Below are positions 57,300 to 64,000 of a stretch of 64,000 nt of DNA, piece after piece. The position numbers were made by a program, and so were the translations under genes. The DNA comes from CAYMKL01 sp964390805 (GTDB lineage: Bacteria > Chloroflexota > Anaerolineae > VGOG01), in assembly GCA_964390805.1 (NCBI GenBank), contig CAYMKL010000005.1, positions 31,334 to 95,333 on the forward strand. The letters are read 5' to 3'. The notes under the pieces were generated by a model that was given only the letters and a program-made list of their open reading frames with translations, made no database searches and was not told where the DNA came from. The stretch's first letter is position 1. Every line of letters starts with the position of its first letter.

Positions 57300-58277
57300 G
57301 TGAGCACTATGCTTGATCAATTTCGCCTGGCCGTCTATCGCTTCACGCTGCGTCCACGGGAGGAGATGATCCTGCCCGTCTACAAGGGCGCGGTGCTGCG
57401 GGGCGGCTTCGGCCACGTCTTCAAACGCACCGTCTGCTTTCAGCCGCAGACGAAGAGTTGCCGGGACTGTATGCTGCAGCACGACTGCCCCTACCCGGCG
57501 CTGTTCGAGCCCAGCCCGCCGCCCGACGCCGAAGTGCTGCGCACCTACTCCAGCATCCCGCTGCCCTTCGTCGTCGAGCCACCGTTGGACCGCCGTTCTC
57601 GCTACGAGCCAGAGGAGAGGTTGAGCTTTCGGTTGGTGCTTATCGGACAGGCTATGGCGCGGCTGGCCTACTTCGTGGTGGTGTTCCAGCAGTTGGGGGA
57701 GGCGGGTCTCGGCGTGCGGAGGGCCAAGTACGCTCTGGAGCGGGTGGAGGAGTTGCAGCCGTGGGGCGGGGAAGCGGTGACTCTGTACGAGAGTGGGGCG
57801 CTGGTGGGGGGAGCTGGCGGGTTGTCGGTAGATTATGGGATGGTGGCCGAGCGGGCGGCGGCAATCAGCGCCGACGATGCCGATATTCTTACCTTGAATT
57901 TCCTCACCCCCACCCGCCTGAAGCACAGCGGCCGCGTGGCCCAGGAAGGCCCGCCGTTCCACGTTCTCATCCGAGCCATCCTGCGTCGCGTTTCTTCTCT
58001 GTCCTACTTCCACTGCGGAGAGCGATGGGAGACGGACTACCGGGGCATCATCGAGGCGGCCCAGGGAGTGCGACTGGCTGAAGTGCGGACAGGGTGGGTG
58101 GATTGGGAGCGCTACTCGCGCCGCCAGCAACAGCGGATGAACCTGGGCGGGCTGGTGGGAAAGGCGACCTATGAGGGGGAGCTAGACCCTTTCCTGCCCC
58201 TGCTGGTGCTGGGAGAGCTGGTGCACGTGGGGAAGGCATGCGTCTTCGGCAACGGGTGGTACGAGATGAAGCAGTGA
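57300..58277 (+). CDS. cas6: Cas6 precrRNA-processing endoribonuclease
   Basis: 325 residues. N-terminal RAMP domain with LPVYKGAVLRGGFGHVFKRT, a cysteine cluster (CRDCMLQHDCPYPALFEP), and the Cas6 C-terminal domain (about 195-325): LNFLTPTRLKHSGR, PFHVLIRAILRRVSSLSYFH, and the glycine-rich LGELVHVGKACVFGNGWYEM. It would cut the array transcript inside each repeat, leaving the ATTGAAAC tag. GTG 57300 or ATG 57309 may be the start; neither has a strong ribosome site. It directly precedes the array leader. Confidence 0.9.
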   Translation: MSTMLDQFRLAVYRFTLRPREEMILPVYKGAVLRGGFGHVFKRTVCFQPQTKSCRDCMLQHDCPYPALFEPSPPPDAEVLRTYSSIPLPFVVEPPLDRRSRYEPEERLSFRLVLIGQAMARLAYFVVVFQQLGEAGLGVRRAKYALERVEELQPWGGEAVTLYESGALVGGAGGLSVDYGMVAERAAAISADDADILTLNFLTPTRLKHSGRVAQEGPPFHVLIRAILRRVSSLSYFHCGERWETDYRGIIEAAQGVRLAEVRTGWVDWERYSRRQQQRMNLGGLVGKATYEGELDPFLPLLVLGELVHVGKACVFGNGWYEMKQ

Positions 58278-58513
58278 GGAGACAAAAAGGGGCGCATAGG
58301 CTTGATACTGCCCCGCAAACCTGGTATGGGCGAGCTTGGGCGAGGAGAGTGCCCCTAGTTGGGAACGGAAGGAGGGGTGAGGATGGTCGTAACATGGCAA
58401 AAATGCACGATTTTGGCGACCTTGAAAGACTGCCCCGCAAGCCGTTTGTACGGCCGAGCATGGCGGAGCATAGGCGAGCATGGAGGCGATTAGGTAGGGT
58501 GAAACAAACTGCA
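58278..58513 (+). promoter_or_regulatory. CRISPR leader region
   Basis: 236 bases between cas6 and the first repeat with no gene. ACTGCCCCGCAA occurs twice (about 58306 and 58430), and GGCGAGC-type motifs recur near the array. Position and array orientation make this the leader end. Confidence 0.65.
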
Positions 58514-61500
58514 GTCAGAAAAGCAGCCCCGATGAATAGGGGATTGAAACCAGGATCTCAACCTCTTCCGGCCTGTGCTCCAGCCACAAGTCAGAAAAGC
58601 AGCCCCGATGAATAGGGGATTGAAACTCGACGACGCGGTCAGGACCGCCGGTGCCGCGGTCGAGTCAGAAAAGCAGCCCCGATGAATAGGGGATTGAAAC
58701 GAGATGATGATGATTCCCCCGACGATCAAGCCGCCGAGTCAGAAAAGCAGCCCCGATGAATAGGGGATTGAAACACGGTCACCTTTCACTCGGGCCACCT
58801 TCGCTTCAGCTAAGTCAGAAAAGCAGCCCCGATGAATAGGGGATTGAAACCTTCAGAGCAATGATTCGTTAGCGCCTTTACTTTTCGGTCAGAAAAGCAG
58901 CCCCGATGAATAGGGGATTGAAACCCTGCCCTATTGTCTCTGGACATGGACCCAGAGCATACGTCAGAAAAGCAGCCCCGATGAATAGGGGATTGAAACC
59001 AGGAGAGGGTGGTCTCCTAAAATAAATCACTTCTTCGTCAGAAAAGCAGCCCCGATGAATAGGGGATTGAAACACGTCACCTCTCCCCCCCGGATCATCT
59101 CCAGGGTGAGTCAGAAAAGCAGCCCCGATGAATAGGGGATTGAAACTTTCTTTGCTTGAGCTACTCTCTTCTATCTTGTTAGGGTCAGAAAAGCAGCCCC
59201 GATGAATAGGGGATTGAAACTTGGCAAGCAATTCGAGCAATGCTTGCATGTTTTCGTCAGAAAAGCAGCCCCGATGAATAGGGGATTGAAACAAAACAGT
59301 TCTCTATCCCATCGCCGAGTCCCCCGCCGCGTCAGAAAAGCAGCCCCGATGAATAGGGGATTGAAACTTGTCCCCTATTTTCTTGGGGGTCGCGGCCTTC
59401 TTAGTCAGAAAAGCAGCCCCGATGAATAGGGGATTGAAACTCTTTCTTAGGAACTCGTCCATTCTCATCTCCTTTTCGTCAGAAAAGCAGCCCCGATGAA
59501 TAGGGGATTGAAACTAGCTCATCATTTCGCGCCAGATACTCCTCGCACATGGTCAGAAAAGCAGCCCCGATGAATAGGGGATTGAAACGCGGCCAAGTAC
59601 TCGTCATGCACCACGCGAGTGTGACAGTCAGAAAAGCAGCCCCGATGAATAGGGGATTGAAACTTTTCTTCCTCGGTCTGATCTCGAACAGGAAAACCTT
59701 TGTCAGAAAAGCAGCCCCGATGAATAGGGGATTGAAACTAGGAGGAGACTATAGATGAGGGCGGGGGACTTCCCGGTCAGAAAAGCAGCCCCGATGAATA
59801 GGGGATTGAAACCCGATAGCTATCGGCGATTCCATTCGCGTCGGATACGTCAGAAAAGCAGCCCCGATGAATAGGGGATTGAAACCCAGCTCATGGCGCT
59901 CCGATGGGTCGTTCGCCAGCCCCGTCAGAAAAGCAGCCCCGATGAATAGGGGATTGAAACACGCGTCCGTTGGGTAGAGAAAGACGCCTTTCCTGATGGG
60001 TCAGAAAAGCAGCCCCGATGAATAGGGGATTGAAACTCGAAGCGGTAGAACTGTACATGGAGAAACTCATCGTGTCAGAAAAGCAGCCCCGATGAATAGG
60101 GGATTGAAACTAACCCCTGGGATTTCCAGGAACCAAGAGGCCGCGCGTCAGAAAAGCAGCCCCGATGAATAGGGGATTGAAACAAACGCTCAGGACTGGA
60201 TGCCTTGCCTGGTTGCGTATGTCAGAAAAGCAGCCCCGATGAATAGGGGATTGAAACTATTAGCAGTTGAATTATTCTTACTCATTTGGGCTTGGTCAGA
60301 AAAGCAGCCCCGATGAATAGGGGATTGAAACTCGGTGCGCTCATCCATACGGGCCTGAGCGCGACGAGTCAGAAAAGCAGCCCCGATGAATAGGGGATTG
60401 AAACTAGCCCTAGTGTCATTCCTGACACGTCCCCGCCCCAGTCAGAAAAGCAGCCCCGATGAATAGGGGATTGAAACTCAAAGTCCGGCCCCCCCACTGA
60501 ATAAAAGCTCTCGAGTCAGAAAAGCAGCCCCGATGAATAGGGGATTGAAACCCGGACCCGTGATGACTTGACTACACCAGCCTCCTGGGTCAGAAAAGCA
60601 GCCCCGATGAATAGGGGATTGAAACCAGGAAACCTTCCACCAACCGACTCCGTCAGCCTCGTCAGAAAAGCAGCCCCGATGAATAGGGGATTGAAACTTA
60701 CAAACCTCCTCAGGTTATTGTGGAACTGCCCGTGTCAGAAAAGCAGCCCCGATGAATAGGGGATTGAAACGATTACCTTCCCTGTTGAGAACTTTGGCGT
60801 GAAGCGGGTCAGAAAAGCAGCCCCGATGAATAGGGGATTGAAACGAGCCTCTTTTTCTTCGGAACAATCAGGCCTTATAAAGGTCAGAAAAGCAGCCCCG
60901 ATGAATAGGGGATTGAAACTTAAAAGAGTCGACATAGGCTGGCCTAGAATAGCGCCAGGTCAGAAAAGCAGCCCCGATGAATAGGGGATTGAAACTCTAC
61001 CTGGCCGGTCGTCGGCGCACATCGGAAGCCCTCGTCAGAAAAGCAGCCCCGATGAATAGGGGATTGAAACACTCCCTCCCACCTTGAGGGCCTTTTCGGG
61101 CTGAAAGTCAGAAAAGCAGCCCCGATGAATAGGGGATTGAAACGAGCTTCTTCGCGGGTAGCGTCATCGTCGGTGTTCCAAGTCAGAAAAGCAGCCCCGA
61201 TGAATAGGGGATTGAAACCCAGTCATGGTGTCTAGGAACACCATTCCAAGTGCAAAGGTCAGAAAAGCAGCCCCGATGAATAGGGGATTGAAACTATGAA
61301 GACTGGTATCAGGTATGGCAAGTCGAATAGGACATGTCAGAAAAGCAGCCCCGATGAATAGGGGATTGAAACAGTCACGTCGGACGGAGTGCCCGATTCA
61401 ATCTTCATCGTCAGAAAAGCAGCCCCGATGAATAGGGGATTGAAACCTGCACACCATCATCTTTGACGGTGCCAGGAGAATAGTCAGAAAAGCAGCCCCG

Positions 61501-63890
61501 ATGAATAGGGGATTGAAACGAACCATTCTTTCCTCATCCGGCTCAACGGCACTCGTCAGAAAAGCAGCCCCGATGAATAGGGGATTGAAACTCAATTTAA
61601 GTCTCCTTTCTCTGTTACAAGGATAGCGTCAGAAAAGCAGCCCCGATGAATAGGGGATTGAAACACTCCCTCCCACCTTGAGGGCCTTTTCGGGCTGAAA
61701 GTCAGAAAAGCAGCCCCGATGAATAGGGGATTGAAACGAACCCAACAGGTGCCTTGATTCGGCCCCCGAACGATCCGAGTCAGAAAAGCAGCCCCGATGA
61801 ATAGGGGATTGAAACAAATCGACCTCAGCCTTACGCGCTCGCCCTGCCACCTCGTCAGAAAAGCAGCCCCGATGAATAGGGGATTGAAACAAACAGTTTC
61901 TTCTTCACTTTCTCATATCCTCCATGTCAGAAAAGCAGCCCCGATGAATAGGGGATTGAAACTATCCACCCCAGGATTTCCTGCGAAGAACTTCTTATTG
62001 GTCAGAAAAGCAGCCCCGATGAATAGGGGATTGAAACACACCTAACCGACCACCCTGATCGTTAAACTTCTCATCGGTCAGAAAAGCAGCCCCGATGAAT
62101 AGGGGATTGAAACGAATTTTCGGCCAATTCATCTGCGGAAGATGAGCCAACGTCAGAAAAGCAGCCCCGATGAATAGGGGATTGAAACCCACATCTAGGG
62201 CGATCCTTGTCGTGTTCCGCCTGGTCAGAAAAGCAGCCCCGATGAATAGGGGATTGAAACCGGTCACTAACGATTATCCCTACCCAACATCCCACCACGT
62301 CAGAAAAGCAGCCCCGATGAATAGGGGATTGAAACAAATTGCCCCATCCCGGGGTACTCCACCAATCAGACCAGTCAGAAAAGCAGCCCCGATGAATAGG
62401 GGATTGAAACATGATGTAAATAACTTCCCGTAGTAATTTGCGCAAAAGTCAGAAAAGCAGCCCCGCAGAATAGGGGATTGAAACTTTACGTTGCCGGGAC
62501 ACATTCAACCGCGTCGTGTGGGTCAGAAAAGCAGCCCCGATGAATAGGGGATTGAAACGAAATGTATTGCCTTCGGTAATCCTTGTCACTAACTGGTCAG
62601 AAAAGCAGCCCCGATGAATAGGGGATTGAAACACGTATGATCAAACAAATATGCTACCGAAACGATACGTGTCAGAAAAGCAGCCCCGATGAATAGGGGA
62701 TTGAAACCTGTGGCAAATGCCTCTACCTGCTCGTTGATCCCTGGTCAGAAAAGCAGCCCCGATGAATAGGGGATTGAAACTATCACTAGTGTCACATACA
62801 ACATTCTCTTCATTCATGTCAGAAAAGCAGCCCCGATGAATAGGGGATTGAAACTATCCTCTCGAGCTCATCCAACGATTCCTCGCTGGTGAGTCAGAAA
62901 AGCAGCCCCGATGAATAGAGGATTGAAACCCGGCAGTGGTGTGACCAGCCGGTAGTTCCAGCCCCCTCGTCAGAAAAGCAGCCCCGATGAATAGGGGATT
63001 GAAACGGAGAGACATTGCTGTCTTTCCAAGCTCCCTCTCTGGGGTCAGAAAAGCAGCCCCGATGAATAGGGGATTGAAACGAATCGGAATCGGTCCGCCA
63101 GGTTCCAATAGAACCTTAGTCAGAAAAGCAGCCCCGATGAATAGGGGATTGAAACCCGTGCAAACTGGTGTGTCTGCACTCACAGCCGCAGGTCAGAAAA
63201 GCAGCCCCGATGAATAGGGGATTGAAACCTGCGACACCTAACAGGAAACAGGCGTAGAGGAACAGTCAGAAAAGCAGCCCCGATGAATAGGGGATTGAAA
63301 CTTGAGCTCACGCTTAGCGGGTACAACTGTAGAACTTCTTGTCACAACAGCAGCCCCGATGAATAGGGGATTGAAACACGATCTGCACTACTCCACTCGG
63401 CGCAACAGCTTTCTCGTCACAAAAGCAGCCCCGATGAATAGGGGATTGAAACTAGTTTTGTCCTCCTTCGAGACTCTTTTTACTTCCACGTCAGAAAAGC
63501 AGCCCCGATGAATAGGGGATTGAAACGCTGACGGGATTGCTGAGGCACTCGGATGGGAACATGGTCAGAAAAGCAGCCCCGATGAATAGGGGATTGAAAC
63601 AAGGCAGAGAACCTTGCCTTTCTGGGGGTTCACTCTCTGGTCAGAAAAGCAGCCCCGATGAATAGGGGATTGAAACCAATCCCCGCCTCGAGACGCGCCT
63701 TCGCACGCTTGAGTCAGAAAAGCAGCCCCGATGAATAGGGGATTGAAACGAATCCTTCGCCACCTTGTAGACCGCAGCAACAAACGGTCAGAAAAGCAGC
63801 CCCGATGAATAGGGGATTGAAACTCATAAGAATTACGACCAGTCCGCCGTCTTCAGTAGCGAGTCAGAAAAGCAGCCCCGATGAATAGGG
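58514..63890 (+). CRISPR. CRISPR array, 73 repeats and 72 spacers
   Basis: Repeat unit of 37 bases starting GTCAGAAAAGCAGCCCC and ending GGGGATTGAAAC, with a short CCCC/GGGG stem. Spacers are about 35-41 bases. The ATTGAAAC end gives plus-strand transcription away from cas6. Variants cluster at the far end: 62448 (CCCCGCAGAA), 62893 (AATAGAGG), 63341 (GTCACAACAG) and 63416 (GTCACAAAAG). The last repeat, at 63863, is cut after 28 bases. This marks the trailer. Spacers at 61071-61106 and 61665-61700 are identical. Confidence 0.98.
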
Positions 63891-64000
63891 AGGGTTGGAC
63901 AAGGTTTAGCTGGTTACGAGGTGGTTACGAGGTAGTTACGAAAAAGGGCATGGTTCAGAATTCTCCCTACAGGGGCGAAAACACCTTTACAAATTCGAGT
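63891..64000. other. Region after the array
   Basis: GGTTACGAGGT is repeated two to three times (63910-63940). No gene is visible before the window ends, so cas1/cas2 or effectors may lie beyond. Confidence 0.5.

Noticed and set aside
58514..63890. Many ORFs in the array translating as MNRGLK or NPLFIGAAF repeats
   Set aside because: They are translations of CRISPR repeats in two frames and both strands, not genes.

Overview
The window (about 64 kb, moderately GC-rich) looks like a chromosomal segment of an uncultured Chloroflexota bacterium, perhaps Anaerolineae-like. This is inference. It rests on secreted lipoproteins with very long Thr/Pro linkers, a type-2 IleRS, DUF2007 and pentapeptide proteins, short gene-by-gene operons, and many small dispersed palindromes and heptamer repeats.

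Layout. Positions 1-11,300 are housekeeping: aspS (5' cut by the window edge), an MBL hydrolase, an RNase H-like protein, then a T-box-controlled operon GNAT-alaX-ileS, then a DksA/TraR zinc finger protein, lspA, an RluD-type pseudouridine synthase and an AmrS-type radical SAM enzyme. Positions 11,400-19,200 are accessory: a large membrane protein with an effector-associated-like N-terminus, a graveyard of truncated genes around a GxxExxY nuclease-like gene bracketed by two palindromes, a membrane protein, a methyltransferase and a pentapeptide-repeat protein. Positions 19,400-35,400 hold a secreted 5'-nucleotidase-like enzyme, a BrkB-type membrane protein and a minus-strand block of large exported proteins: C39 peptidase plus beta-propeller; glutamine amidotransferase plus propeller plus CapA; two peptidoglycan-binding/beta-lactamase-like proteins; M14 plus M23 peptidases. 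Positions 35,500-49,900 return to core genes: an E1-like protein, dodecin, a fused xanthine dehydrogenase-type enzyme, tyrS, secG, an oligopeptide-binding protein, tRNAs Arg/Leu/fMet/Met, an FtsB-like protein, a LysM protein and an HD protein. Positions 49,900-64,000 are a defence island: a decayed DUF4258/DUF2283 pair, two related leader-type RNAs with promoters and terminators, a two-TM protein, an AlbA_2/Schlafen-like coiled-coil protein, a four-gene type III CRISPR-Cas locus (cas10 without a GGDD motif, one Cas7, a two-domain RAMP, cas6), and an array of 73 repeats and 72 spacers. No cas1/cas2 is present.

Two things stand out. First, the type III locus is unusually small and appears to have lost cyclic-oligoadenylate synthesis, yet it sits beside a long array with a clear leader and trailer. 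Second, at least ten families of short palindromes or heptamer repeats are scattered through the window, and several lie in frame inside conserved genes (ileS twice, the xanthine dehydrogenase twice, four secreted proteins), much like Rickettsia palindromic elements.
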